From the NCBI GenBank assembly GCA_029851415.1, contig CM056742.1, positions 83,380,748 through 83,444,747 on the forward strand: a stretch of 64,000 bases of DNA, in the 5' to 3' direction. The notes under the pieces were generated by a model. That model was not told the DNA's origin. It saw only the letters and a list, made by a program, of their open reading frames with translations, and ran no database searches. The position numbers were made by a program, and so were the translations under genes. This stretch comes from Eretmocerus hayati. Lineage: Eukaryota; Arthropoda; Insecta; Hymenoptera; Aphelinidae. Shown piece after piece: positions 1 to 15,000 of this stretch (position 1 is the stretch's first letter; every line of letters starts with the position of its first letter).

Positions 1-3000
1 AAAGATGGATTCGAGTGGATAGGGAGATTGCTTCTCTGCTCCCGTTTGGCATCGAATGCGGATTGAACAGGATTTACTCGAAGACAAGCCCGGATTGGTG
101 ATATTGATCCGGATTTGATAACTCCTATCCAATACCCGAAAGATGGATTAAAGGGTACTGGGAGACTGCTTCTCTGACCCCATCCGAGTTTGGATGCGGA
201 TCGGACAGGATCCCGTCGAGGACAAGTCCGGATTGGAGTGGTATTGATCCAGATTGAGAAACTCCTATTCAATACCCCAAAGTTGGATTGAAGTGGGTGG
301 AAGACTGCTTCTCTGCTTCCATTCGGCATGGGATGCGGATTGAACAGGATCAACTCGAGGACAAGCCCGGATTGGAGTGGTATTAATCCAGATTGAGAAA
401 CTTCTATTCACTACCCCAAAGTTGGATTGAAGTGGGTGGAAGACTGCTTCTCTGCTTCCATTTGGCATGGGATGCGGATTGAACAGGATCAACTCGAGGA
501 CAAGCCCGGATTGGAGTGGTATTGATCCAGATTGAGAAACTTCTATTCAATACCCCAAAGTTGGATTGAAGTAGGTGGAAGACTGCTTCTCTGCTTCCAT
601 TTGGCATGGGATGCGGATTGAACAGGATTTACTCGAAGACAAGCCCGGATTGGAGTGGTATTGATCCGGATTCGATAACTTCTATCCAATACCCGAAAGA
701 TGGATTGAAGCGTATGGGGAGACTGCTTCTCTGACCCCATCCGAGTTTTGATCCGGATCGGACAGGATCCAGTCGAGGACAAGTTCGGATCGGAGTGTAT
801 TAATCCATATTGAGAAACTTCTATCGAATACGCAAAAGATGGATTGGAGTGGATAGGAAGACTGCTTCTCTGTTCCCGTTTGGCATTGGATGCGGATTGA
901 ACAGGATCAACTCGAGGACAAGCCTGGATTGGAGTGGCATGGATCCAGATTGAGAATTCTCTATCCAATGCCCCAAAATTGGATTGTAGTGGATAGGGAC
1001 ACTGCTTCTCTTCTTCCATTTGGCATTGGATGCGGATTGAACAGGATTCACTCGGCGACAAGCCCGGATTGGAGTGGTATTGATCCGGATTGAGAAACTC
1101 CTCTCCAATACCCTCAAGATGGATTGAAGCGTATGGGGAGACTGCTTCTCTGACCCCATCCGAGTTTGGATCCGGATCGGACAGGATCCAGTCGAGGACA
1201 AGTCCGGATAGGAGTGGTATTAATACAGATTGAGAAACTTCTATCCAATACCCCAAAGATGGATTGGAGTGGATAGGATGACTGCTTCTCTGTTCCCGTT
1301 TGGCACTGGATGCAGAATGAACAGGATCAACTCGAGGACAAGCCTGGATTGGAGTGGCACGGATCCAGATTGAGAATTCTCTATCCAATACCCCAAAATT
1401 GGATTGTAGTGGATAGGGAGACTGCTTCTCTGCTTCCATTTGGCATTGGATGCGGATTGAACAGGATTCACTCGGCGACAAGCCCGGATTGGAGTGGTAT
1501 TGATCCGGAATGAGAAACTCCTCTTCAATACCCCAAAGATGGATTGGAGTGGATAGGAAGACTGCTTTTCTGTTCTCGTTTGGCATTGAATGCGGATTGA
1601 ACAGGATCAACTCGAGGACAAGCCCGGATTGGAGTGGCATTGATCCAGATTGAGAATTTTCCATCCAAGACCCCAAAGATGGATTCGATTGGATAGGAAG
1701 ACTGCTTCTCTGCTTCCGTTTGGCATCGAATGCGGATTGAACAGGATCTACTCGAAGCAAGCCCGGATTGGAGTGGTATTGATCCGGAATTGATAACTCC
1801 TATCCAATACCCGAAAGTTGGATTGAAGCGTATGGGGAGACTGCTTCTCTGACCCCATCCGAGTTTGGATTCGGATCGGACAGGATCCAGTCGAGGACAA
1901 GTCCGGATCGAAGTGGTATTGATCCAGATTGAGAAACTTCTATCCAATACCCCAAAGATGGATTGGAGTGGATAGGATGACTGCTTCTCTGTTCCCGTTT
2001 GGCACTGGATGCAGAATGAACAGGATCAACTCGAGGACAAGCCTGGATTGGAGTGGCACGGATCCAGATTGAGAATTCTCTATCCAATACCCCAAAATTG
2101 GATTGTAGTGGATAGGGAGACTGCTTCTCTGCTTCCATTTGGCATTGGATGCGGATTGAACAGGATTCACTCGGCGACAAGCCCGGATTGGAGTGGTATT
2201 GATCCGGAATGAGAAACTCCTCTTCAATACCCCAAAGATGGATTGGAGTGGATAGGAAGACTGCTTTTCTGTTCTCGTTTGGCATTGGATGCGGATTGAA
2301 CAGGATCAACTCGAGGACAAGCCCGGATTGGAGTGGCATTGATCCAGATTGAGAATTTTCCATCCAAGACCCCAAAGATGGATTCGATTGGATAGGAAGA
2401 CTGCTTCTCTGCTTCCGTTTGGCATCGAATGCGGATTGAACAGGATCTACTCGAAGCAAGCCCGGATTGGAGTGGTATTGATCCGGAATTGATAACTCCT
2501 ATCCAATACCCGAAAGTTGGATTGAAGCGTATGGGGAGACTGCTTCTCTGACCCCATCCGAGTTTGGATTCGGATCGGACAGGATCCAGTCGAGGACAAG
2601 TCCGGATCGAAGTGGTATTGATCCAGATTGAGAAACTTCTATCCAATACCCCAAAGATGGATTGGAGTGGATAGGGAGACTGCTTCTCTGTTCCCGTTTG
2701 GCATTGGATGCGGGTTGGACAGGATCCAGTCGATGACAAGCTCGGATCGGAGTGGTGTCTATCCGGAATGGGTAACTTGTATCCAATACTCAACTCACGG
2801 ATTTGAGTGCAAAGGAAGACTGCTTTCCTGACCTGAGCCGGCATTGGATGCGGATTGAAAGACTGCTCCTTTGACCCCATCCGGCATTGGATGCGGATTG
2901 GACAATATTCAGTCGAGGACAAGCCCGGATTGGAGTGGTATTGATCCAGATTGAGATACTCCTATTCAATACCCCAAAGATGGATTGGAGTAGATAGGAA

Positions 3001-6000
3001 GACTGCTTTTCTGTTCTCGTTTGGCATTGGATGCGGATTGGACAGGATCAACTCGAGGACAAGCCTGGATTGGAGTGGCATGGATCCAGATTGAGAATTT
3101 CCTATCCAATACCCCAAAGTTGGATTGTAGTGGATAGGGAGACTGCTTCTCTTCATCCATTTGGCATTGGATGCGGATTGAACAGGACTTACTCGGAGAC
3201 AAGCCCGGACTGGAGTGGTATTGATCCGGATTGAGGAACTTCTCTTCAATACCCCAAAGATGGATTCGAGTGGATAAGAGGATTGCCTCTCTGCTTCCGT
3301 TTGGCATCGAATGCGGATTGAACACGATCTACTCGAAGACAAGCCCGGATTGGTGGTATTGATCCGGATTTGAAAACTTCTATCCAATACCCGAAAGTTG
3401 GATTGAAGCGTATGGGGAGACTGCTTCTCTGACCCCATCCGAGTTTGGATTCGGATCGGACAGGATCCAGTCGAGGACAAGTCCGGATCGAAGTGGTATT
3501 GATCCAGATTGAGAAACTTCTATCCAATACCCCAAAGATGGATTGGAGTGGATAGGAAGACTGCTTCTCTGTTCCCGTTTGGCATCGGATGCGGGTTGGA
3601 CAGGATCCAGTCGATGACAAGCTCGGATTGGAGTTGTATTGATCCGGATTGAAAAACTCCTCTTCAATACCCCGAAGATAGATTGGAGTGGATAGGAAGA
3701 CTGCTTCTCTGTTCCTGTTTGGCAATGGATGCGGATTGAACAGGATCAACTCGAGGACAATTCCGGATTGGAGTGGCATTGATCCAGATTGAGAATTTTC
3801 CATCCAAGACCCCGAAGATGGATTCGAGTGGATAGGAAGACTGCTTCTCTGCTTCCGTTTGGCATCGAATGCGGATTGAACAGGATTTACTCGGAGACAA
3901 GCCCGGATTGGAGTTGTATTGATCCGAATTTGATAACTTCTATCCAATACCCGAAAGATGGATTGAAGCGTATGGGGAGACTGCCCCTCTGACCCCATCC
4001 GTGTTTGGATGCGGAGTGGACAGGATCTCGTCGAGGACAAGTCCGGATTGGAGTGGTATTGCTCCGGATTGAGAAACCCCTATTCGATACCCCAAAGATG
4101 GATTGGAGTGGATAGGAAGACTGCTTTAGGGACCTGAGCCGGCATTGGATGCGGATTGGACAATATTCAGTCGAGGACAAGCCCGGATTGGAGTGGTATT
4201 GATCCAGATTAAGATACTCCTATTAAATACCCCAAAGATGAATTGAAGTGGATAGGAAGACTGCTTCTCTGTTCCCGTTTGGCATTGGATGCGGGATGAA
4301 CAGGATCAACTCGAGGACAAGCCCGGATTGGAGTGGCATTGATCCAGATTGAGAATTTTCTATCCAAGACCCCAAAGATGGATTCGAGTCGATAGGGAGA
4401 TTGCTTCTCTGCTTCCGTTTGGCATCGAATGCGGATTGAACAGGATTTACTCGAAGACAAGCCCGGATTGGTGGTATTGATCCGGATTTGATAACTCCTA
4501 TCCAATACCCGAAAAATGGATTGAAGCGTATGGGGAGACTGCTTCTCTGACCCCATCCGAGTTTGGATGCGGATCGGACAGGATCCCGTCGAGGACAAGT
4601 CCGGATTGGAGTGGTATTGATCCAGATTGAGAAATTCCTATTCAATACCCCAAAGTTGGATTGAAGTGGGTGGAAGACTGCTTCTCTGCTTCCATTTGGC
4701 ATGGGATGCGGATTGAACAGGATCAACTCGAGGACAAGCCCGGATTGGAGTGGTATTGATCCAGATTTAGAAACTTCTATTCAATACCAAAGTTGGATTG
4801 AAGTGGGTGGAAGACTGCTTCTCTGCTTCCATTTGGCATGGGATGCGGATTGAACCGGATTTACTCGGAGACGAGCCCGGATTGGAGTGGTATTGATCCG
4901 GATTGAGAAACTCCTATTTAATAGCACGAAGATGGATTGGAGTGGATAGGAAGACTGCTTCTCTGTTCCCGTTTGGCATTGGATGCAGATTGAACAGGAT
5001 CAACTCGAGGACAAGCCCGGATGAGAGTGGCATTGATCCAGATTGAGAATTTCCTATCCAAGACCCCAAAGATGGATTCGAGTGGATAGGGAGATTGCTT
5101 CTCTGCTCCCGTTTGGCATCGAATGCGGATTGAACAGGATTTACTCGAAGACAAGCCCGGATTGGTGATATTGATCCGGATTTGATAACTCCTATCCAAT
5201 ACCCGAAAGATGGATTAAAGGGTACTGGGAGACTGCTTCTCTGACCCCATCCGAGTTTGGATGCGGATCGGACAGGATCCCGTCGAGGTCAAGTCCGGAT
5301 TGGAGTGGTATTGATCCAGATTGAGAAACTCCTATTCAATACCCCAAAGTTGGGTTGAAGTGGGTGGAAGACTGCTTCTCTGCTTCCATTTGGCATGGGA
5401 TGCGGATTGAACAGGATCAACTCGAGGACAAGCCCGGATTGGAGTGGTATTAATCCAGATTGAGAAACTTCTATTCACTACCCCAAAGTTGGATTGAAGT
5501 GGGTGGAAGACTGCTTCTCTGCTTCCATTTGGCATGGGATGCGGATTGAACAGGATCAACTCGAGGACAAGCCCGGATTGGAGTGGTATTGATCCAGATT
5601 GAGAAACTTCTATTCAATACCCCAAAGTTGGATTGAAGTAGGTGGAAGACTGCTTCTCTGCTTCCATTTGGCATGGGATGCGGATTGAACAGGATTTACT
5701 CGAAGACAAGCCCGGATTGGAGTGGTATCGATCCGGATTCGATAACTTCTATCCAATACCCGAAAGATGGATTGAAGCGTATGGGGAGACTGCTTCTCTG
5801 ACCCCATCCGAGTTTTGATCCGGATCGGACAGGATCCAGTCGAGGACAAGTTCGGATCGGAGTGTATTAATCCAGATTGAGAAACTTCTATCGAATACCC
5901 CAAAGATGGATTGGAGTGGATAGGAAGACTGCTTCTCTGTTCCCGTTTGGCATTGGATGCGGATTGAACAGGATCAACTCGAGGACAAGCCTGGATTGGA

Positions 6001-9000
6001 GTGGCATGGATCCAGATTGAGAATTCTCTATCCAATGCCCCAAAATTGGATTGTAGTGGATAGGGACACTGCTTCCCTTCTTCCATTTGGCATTGGATGC
6101 GGATTGAACAGGATTCACTCGGCGACAAGCCCGGATTGGAGTGGTATTGATCCGGATTGAGAAACTCCTCTCCAATACCCGAAAGATGGATTGAAGCGTA
6201 TGGGGAGACTGCTTCTCTGACCCCATCCGAGTTTGGATCCGGATCGGACAGGATCCAGTCGAGGACAAGTCCGGATAGGAGTGGTATTAATACAGATTGA
6301 GAAACTTCTATCCAATACCCCAAAGATGGATTGGAGTGGATAGGAAGACTGCTTCTCTGTTCCCGCTTGGCACTGGATGCAGAATGAACAGGATCAACTC
6401 GAGGACAAGCCTGGATTGGAGTGGCATGGATCCAGATTGAGAATTCTCTATCCAATACCCCAAAATTGGATTGTAGTGGATAGGGAGACTGCTTCTCTTC
6501 TTCCATTTGGCATTGGATGCGGATTGAACGGGATTCACTCGGCGACAAGCCCGGATTGGAGTGGTATTGATCCGGAATGAGAAACTCCTCTTCAATACCC
6601 CAAAGATGGATTGGAGTGGATAGGAAGACTGCTTTTCTGTTCTCGTTTGGCATTGGATGCGGATTGAACAGGATCAACTCGAGGACAAGCCCGGATTGGA
6701 GTGGCATTGATCCAGATTGAGAATTTTCCATCCAAGACCCCAAAGATGGATTCGATTGGATAGGAAGACTGCTTCTCTGCTTCCGTTTGGCATCGAATGC
6801 GGATTGAACAGGATTTACTCGAAGACAAGCCCGGATTGGAGTGGTATTGATCCGGATTTGATAACTTCTATCCAATACCCGAAAGATGGATTGAAGCGTA
6901 TGGGGAGACTGCTCCTCTGTTCCCCTCCGTGTTTGGATGCGGATCGGACGGGATCCCGTCGAGGACAAGTCCGGATTGGAGTGGTATTGATCCAGATTGA
7001 AGAACTTCTATTCAATACCCCAAAGTTGGATTGAAGTGGATAGGAAGACTGCTTCTTTGCTTCCATTTGGCATGGGATGCGGATTGCACAGGATCCAGTC
7101 GATGACAAGCTCGGATTGGTGGTATTGATTCGGAGTTGATAACTCCTATCCAATACCCGAAAGATGGATTGAAGCGTATGGGGAGACCGCTTCTCTGACC
7201 CCATCCGAGTTTGGATGCGGATCGGACAGGATCCCGTCGAGGACAAGTCCGGATTGGAGTGGTATTGATCCAGATTGAGAAACTCCTATTCAATGCCCCA
7301 AAGATGGATTGAAATGGGAGGAAGACTGCTTCTCTGCTTCCATTTGGCATGGGGTGCGGATTGATCAGGATCAACTCGAGGACAAGCCCGGATTTGAGTG
7401 GTATTGATCCGGATTGAGACTTTTCTATTCAATACCCCAAAGATGGATTGGAGTGGATAGGAAGACTGCTTCTCTGCTTCCGTTTGGCATCGGATGCGGA
7501 TTGAACAGGATTTACTCGAAGACAAGCCCGGATTGGAGTGGTATTGATCCGGATTCGATAACTTCTATCCAATACCCGAAAGATGGATTGAAGCGTATGG
7601 GGAGACTGCTTCTCTGACCCCATCCGAGTTTGGATCCGGATCGGACAGGATCCAGTCGAGGACAATTCCGGATCGGAGTGGTATTAATCCAGATTGAGAA
7701 ACTTCTATCCAATACCCCCAAGATGGATTGGAGTGGATAGGAAGACTGCTTCTCTGTTCCCGTTTGGCATTGGATGCGGATTGAACAGGATCAACTCGAG
7801 GACAAGTCTGGATTGGAGTGGCATGGATCCAGATTGAGGATTCCCTATCCAATACCCCAAAATTGGATTGTAGTGGATAGGGAGACTGCTTCTCTTCTTC
7901 CATTTGGCATTGGATGCGGATTGAACAGGATTCACTCGGCGACAAGCCCGGATTGGAGTGGTATTGATCCGGATTGAGGAACTCCTCTCCAATACCCCGA
8001 AGATGGATTGGAGTGGATAGGAAAACTGATTCTCTGTTCCCGTTTGGCATTGGATGCGGATTGAACAGGATCAACTCGAGGACAAGCCTGGATTGGAGTG
8101 GCATGGATCCAGATTGAGAATTCTCTATCCAATGCCCCAAAATTGGATTGTAGTGGATAGGGACACTGCTTCTCTTCTTCCATTTGGCATTGGATGCGGA
8201 TTGAACAGGATTCACTCGGCGACAAGCCCGGATTGGGGTGGTATTGATCCGGATTGAGAAACTCCTCTCCAATACCCTCAAGATGGATTGAAGCGTATGG
8301 GGAGACTGCTTCTCTGACCCCATCCGAGTTTGGATCCGGATCGGACAGGATCCAGTCGAGGACAAGTCCGGATAGGAGTGGTATTAATACAGATTGAGAA
8401 ACTTCTATCCAATACCCCAAAGATGGATTGGAGTGGATAGGAAGACTGCTTCTCTGTTCCCGTTTGGCACTCGATGCAGAATGAACAGGATCAACTCGAG
8501 GACAAGCCTGGATTGGAGTGGCATGGATCCAGATTGAGAATTCTCTATCCAATACCCCAAAATTGGATTGTAGTGGATAGGGAGACTGCTTCTCTCCTTC
8601 CATTTGGCATTGGATGCGGATTGAACAGGATTCACTCGGCGACAAGCCCGGATTGGAGTGGTATTGATCCGGAATGAGAAACTCCTCTTCAATACCCCAA
8701 AGATGGATTGGAGTGGATAGGAAGACTGCTTTTCTGTTCTCGTTTGGCATTGGATGCGGATTGAACAGGATCAACTCGAGGACAAGCCCGGATTGGAGTG
8801 GCATTGATCCAGATTGAGAATTTTCCATCCAAGACCCCAAAGATGGATTCGATTGGATAGGAAGACTGCTTCTCTGCTTCCGTTTGGCATCGAATGCGGA
8901 TTGAACAGGATTTACTCGAAGCAAGCCCGGATTGGAGTGGTATTGATCCGGAATTGATAACTCCTATCCAATACCCGAAAGTTGGATTGAAGCGTATGGG

Positions 9001-12000
9001 GAGACTGCTTCTCTGACCCCATCCGAGTTTGGATTCGGATCGGACAGGATCCAGTCGAGGACAAGTCCGGATCGAAGTGGTATTGATCCAGATTGAGAAA
9101 CTTCTATCCAATACCCCAAAGATGGATTGGAGTGGATAGGGAGACTGCTTCTCTGTTCCCGTTTGGCATTGGATGCGGGTTGGACAGGATCCAGTCGATG
9201 ACAAGCTCGGATCGGAGTGGTGTCTATCCGGAATGGGTAACTTGTATCCAATACTCAACTCACGGATTTGAGTGCAAAGGAAGACTGCTTTCCTGACCTG
9301 AGCCGGCATTGGAAGCGGATTGAAAGACTGCTCCTTTGACCCCATCCGGCATTGGATGCGGATTGGACAATATTCAGTCGAGGACAAGCCCGGATTGGAG
9401 TGGTATTGATCCAGATTGAGATACTCCTATTCAATACCCCAAAGATGGATTGGAGTAGATAGGAAGACTGCTTTTCTGTTCTCGTTTGGCATTGGATGCG
9501 GATTGGACAGGATCAACTCGAGGACAAGCCTGGATTGGAGTGGCATGGATCCAGATTGAGAATTTCCTATCCAATACCCCAAAGTTGGATTGTAGTGGAT
9601 AGGGAGACTGCTTCTCTTCATCCATTTGGCATTGGATGCGGATTGAACAGGACTTACTCGGAGACAAGCCCGGACTGGAGTGGTATTGATCCGGATTGAG
9701 GAACTTCTCTTCAATACCCCAAAGATGGATTCGAGTGGATAAGAGGATTGCCTCTCTGCTTCCGTTTGGCATCGAATGCGGATTGAACACGATCTACTCG
9801 AAGACAAGCCCGGATTGGTGGTATTGATCCGGATTTGAAAACTTCTATCCAATACCCGAAAGTTGGATTGAAGCGTATGGGGAGACTGCTTCTCTGACCC
9901 CATCCGAGTTTGGATTCGGATCGGACAGGATCCAGTCGAGGACAAGTCCGGATCGAAGTGGTATTGATCCAGATTGAGGAACTTCTATCCAATACCCCAA
10001 AGATGGATTGGAGTGGATAGGAAGACTGCTTCTCTGCTTCCATTTGGCATGGGATGCGGATTGAACAGGATCAACTCGAGGACAAGCCCGGATTGGAGTG
10101 GTATTAATCCAGATTGAGAAACTTCTATTCACTACCCCAAAGTTGGATTGAAGTGGGTGGAAGACTGCTTCTCTGCTTCCATTTGGCATGGGATGCGGAT
10201 TGAACAGGATCAACTCGAGGACAAGCCCGGATTGGAGTGGTATTGATCCAGATTGAGAAACTTCTATTCAATACCCCAAAATTGGATTGAAGTAGGTGGA
10301 AGACTGCTTCTCTGCTTCCATTTGGCATGGGATGCGGATTGAACAGGATTTACTCGAAGACAAGCCCGGATTGGAGTGGTATTGATCCGGATTCGATAAC
10401 TTCTATCCAATACCCGAAAGATGGATTGAAGCGTATGGGGAGACTCCTTCTCTGACCTCATCCGAGTTTTGATCCGGATCGGACAGGATCCAGTCGAGGA
10501 CGAGTTCGGATAGGAGTGTATTAATCCAGATTGAGAAACTTCTATCCAATACCCCAAAGATGGATTGGAGTGGATAGGAAGACTGCTTCTCTGTTCCCGT
10601 TTGGCATTGGATGCGGATTGAACAGGATCAACTCGAGGACAAGCCTGGATTGGAGTGGCATGGATCCAGATTGAGAATTCTCTATCCAATGCCCCAAAAT
10701 TGGATTGTAGTGGATAGGGACACTGCTTCTCTTCTTCCATTTGGCATTGGATGCGGATTGAACAGGATTCACTCGGCGACAAGCCCGGATTGGAGTGGTA
10801 TTGATCCGGATTCAGAGACTCCTCTCCAATACCCTCAAGATGGATTGAAGCGTATGGGGAGACTGCTTCTCTGACCCCATCCGAGTTTGGATCCGGATCG
10901 GACAGGATCCAGTCGAGGACAAGTCCGGATAGGAGTGGTATTAATACAGATTGAGAAACTTCTATCCAATACCCCAAAGATGGATTGGAGTGGATAGGAA
11001 GACTGCTTTTCTGTTCCCGCTTGGCACTGGATGCAGAATGAACAGGATCAACTCGAGGACAAGCCTGGATTGGAGTGGCATGGATCCAGATTGAGAATTC
11101 TCTATCCAATACCCCAAAATTGGATTGTAGTGGATAGGGAGACTGCTTCTCTTCTTCCATTTGGCATTGGATGCGGATTGAACAGGATTCACTCGGCGAC
11201 AAGCCCGGATTGGAGTGGTATTGATCCGGAATGAGAAACTCCTCTTCAATACCCCAAAGATGGATTGGAGTGGATAGGAAGACTGCTTTTCTGTTCTCGT
11301 TTGGCATTGGATGCGGATTGAACAGGATCAACTCGAGGACAAGCCCGGATTGGAGTGGCATTGATCCAGATTGAGAATTTTCCATCCAAGACCCCAAAGA
11401 TGGATTCGATTGGATAGGAAGACTGCTTCTCTGCTTCCGTTTGGCATCGAATGCGGATTGAACAGGATTTACTCGAAGACAAGCCCGGATTGGAGTGGTA
11501 TTGATCCGGATTTGATAACTTCTATCCAATACCCGAAAGATGGATTGAAGCGTATGGGGAGACTGCTCCTCTGTTCCCCTCCGTGTTTGGATGCGGATCG
11601 GACAGGATCCCGTCGAGGACAAGTCCGGATTGGAGTGGTATTGATCCAGATTGAAGAACTTCTATTCAATACCCCAAAGTTGGATTGAAGTGGATAGGAG
11701 GACTGCTTCTTTGCTTCCATTTGGCATGGGATGCGGATTGCACAGGATCCAGTCGATGACAAGCTCGGATCGGAGTGGTGTTGATCCGGAATGGGTAACT
11801 TGTATCCAATACTCAACTCACGGATTTGAGCGCAAAGGAAGACTGCTTTCCTGACCTGAGACGCCATCGGATGCGCATTGAGAGACTGCTCCTTTGACCC
11901 CATCCGGCATTGGATGCTGATTGGACAATATTCGGTCGAGGACAAGCCCGGATTGGAGTGGTATTGATCCAGATTGAGATACTCCTATTCAATACCCCAA

Positions 12001-15000
12001 AGATGGATTGGATTGGATAGGAAGACTGCTTTCCTGTTCCCGTTTGGCATTGGATGCGGATTGAACAGGATCAACTCGAGGACAAGCCTGGATTGGAGTG
12101 GCATTGATCCAGATTGATAATTCTCTATCCAATACCCCAAAATTGGATTGTAGTGGATAGGGAGACTGCTTCTCTTTATCCATCTGGCATTGGATGCGGA
12201 TTGAACAGGATTTACTCGGAGACAAGCCCGGATTGGAGTGGTATTGATCCGGATTGAGGAACTCCTCTTCAATACCCCAAAGATGGATTGGAGTGGATAG
12301 GAAGACTGCTTCTCTGCTTCCGTTTGGCATGGGATGCGGATTGCACAGGATCCAGTCGATGACAAGCTCGGATCGGAGTGGTGTTGATCCGGAATGGGTA
12401 ACTTGTATCCAATACTCAACTCACGGATTTGAGCGCAAAGAAAGACTGCTTTCCTGACCTGAGACGCCATCGGATGCGGATTGAGAGACTGCTCCTTTGA
12501 CCCCATCCGGCATTGGATGCTGATTGGACAATATTCGGTCGAGGACAAGCCCGGATTGGAGTGGTATTGATCCGGATTTGATAACTCCTATTCAATACCC
12601 CAAAGATGGATTGGAGTGGATAGGAAGACTGCTTCTCTGTTCCCGTTTGGCATTGGATGCAGATTGAACAGGATCAACTCGAGGACAAGCCCGGATGGGA
12701 GTGGCATTGATCCAGATTGAGAATTTTCTATCCAAGACCCCAAAGATGGATTCGAGTGGATAGGGAGATTGCTTCTCTGCTTCCGTTTGGCATCGAATGC
12801 GGATTGAACAGGATTTACTCGAAGACAAGCTCGGATTGGTGGTATTGATTCGGAGTTGATAACTCCTATCCAATACCCGAAAGATGGATTGAAGCGTATG
12901 GGGAGACTGCTTCTCTGACCCCATCCGAGTTTGGATGCGGATCGGACAGGATCCCGTCGAGGACAAGTCCGGATTGGAGTGGTATTGATCCAGATTGAGT
13001 AACTCCTATTCAATGCCCCAAAGATGGATTGAAATGGGAGGAAGACTGCTTCTCTGCTTCCATTTGGCATGGGGTGCGGATTGATCAGGATCAACTCGAG
13101 GACAAGCCCGGATTTGAGTGGTATTGATCCGGATTGAGACTTTTCTATTCAATACCCCAAAGATGGATTGGAATGGATAGGAAGACTGCTTCTCTGCTTC
13201 CGTTTGGCATCGGATGCGGATTGAACAGGATTTACTCGAAGACAAGCCCGGATTGGAGTGGTATTGATCCGGATTCGATAACTTCTATCCAATACCCGAA
13301 AGATGGATTGAAGCGTATGGGGAGACTGCTTCTCTGACCCCATCCGAGTTTGGATCCGGATCGGACAGGATCCAGTCGAGGACAATTCCGGATCGGAGTG
13401 GTATTAATCCAGATTGAGGAACTTCTATCCAATACCCCCAAGATGGATTGGAGTGGATAGGAAGACTGCTTCTCTGTTCCCGTTTGGCATTGGATGCGGA
13501 TTGAACAGGATCAACTCGAGGACAAGCCCGGATTGGAGTGGCATGGATCCAGATTGAGGATTCCCTATCCAATACCCCAAAACTGGATTGTAGTGGATAG
13601 AGAGACTGCTTCTCTTCTTCCATTTGGCATTGGATGCGGATTGAACAGGATTCACTCGGCGACAAGCCCGGATTGGAGTGGTATTGATCCGGATTGAGAA
13701 ACTCCTCTCCAATACCCCAAAGATGGATTGGAGTGGATAGGAAAACTGATTCTCTGTTCCCGTTTGGCATTGGATGCGGATTGAACAGGATCAACTCGAG
13801 GACAAGCCTGGATTGGAGTGGCATGGATCCAGAATGAGAATTCTCTATCCAATGCCCCAAAATTGGATTGTAGTGGATAGGGACACTGCTTCTCTTCTTC
13901 CATTTGGCATTGGATGCGGATTGAACAGGATTCACTCGGCGACAAGCCCGGATTGGGGTGGTATTGATCCGGATTGAGAAACTCCTCTCCAATACCCTCA
14001 AGATGGATTGAAGCGTATGGGGAGACTGCTTCTCTGACCCCATCCGAGTTTGGATCCGGATCGGACAGGATCCAGTCGAGGACAAGTCCGGATAGGAGTG
14101 GTATCAATACAGATTGAGAAACTTCTATCCAATACCCCAAAGATGGATTGGAGTGGATAGGAAGACTGCTTCTCTGTTCCCGTTTGGCACTGGATGCAGA
14201 ATGAACAGGATCAACTCGAGGCCAAGCCTGGATTGGAGTGGCATGGATCCAGATTGAGAATTCTCTATCCAATACCCCAAAATTGGATTGTAGTGGATAG
14301 GGAGACTGCTTCTCTTCTTCCATTTGGCATTGGATGCGGATTGAACAGGATTCACTCGGCGACAAGCCCGGATTGGAGTGGTATTGATCCGGAATGAGAA
14401 ACTCCTCTTCAATACCCCAAAGATGGATTGGAGTGGATAGGAAGACTGCTTTTCTGTTCTCGTTTGGCATTGGATGCGGATTGAACAGGATCAACTCGAG
14501 GACAAGCCCGGATTGGAGTGGCATTGATCCAGATTGAGAATTTCCCATTCAAGACCCCAAAGATGGATTCGATTGGATAGGAAGACTGCTTCTCTGCTTC
14601 CGTTTGGCATCGAATGCGGATTGAACAGGATTTACTCGAAGCAAGCCCGGATTGGAGTGGTATTGATCCGGATTTGATAACTTCTATCCAATACCCGAAA
14701 GATGGATTGAAGCGTATGGAGAGACTGCTCCTGTGTTCCCCTCCGTGTTTGGATGCGGATCGGACAGGATCCCGTCGAGGACAAGTCCGCACTGGAGTGG
14801 TATTGATCCAGATTGAAGAACTTCTATTCAATACCCCAAAGTTGGATTGAAGTGGATAGGAAGACTGCTTCTTTGCTTCCATTTGGCATGGGATGCGGAT
14901 TGCACAGGATCCAGTCGATGACAAGCTCGGATCGGAGTGGTGTTGATCCGGAATGGGTAACTTGTATCCAATACTCAACTCAAGGATTTGAGCGCAAAGG

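Noticed and set aside
543..1760. Long minus-strand open frames in satellite 1 (up to 452 codons, for example 5610-6968 and 10264-11622)
   Set aside because: They repeat with the satellite period, overlap each other in different frames and have no domain or start context. They are by-products of a stop-poor repeat.
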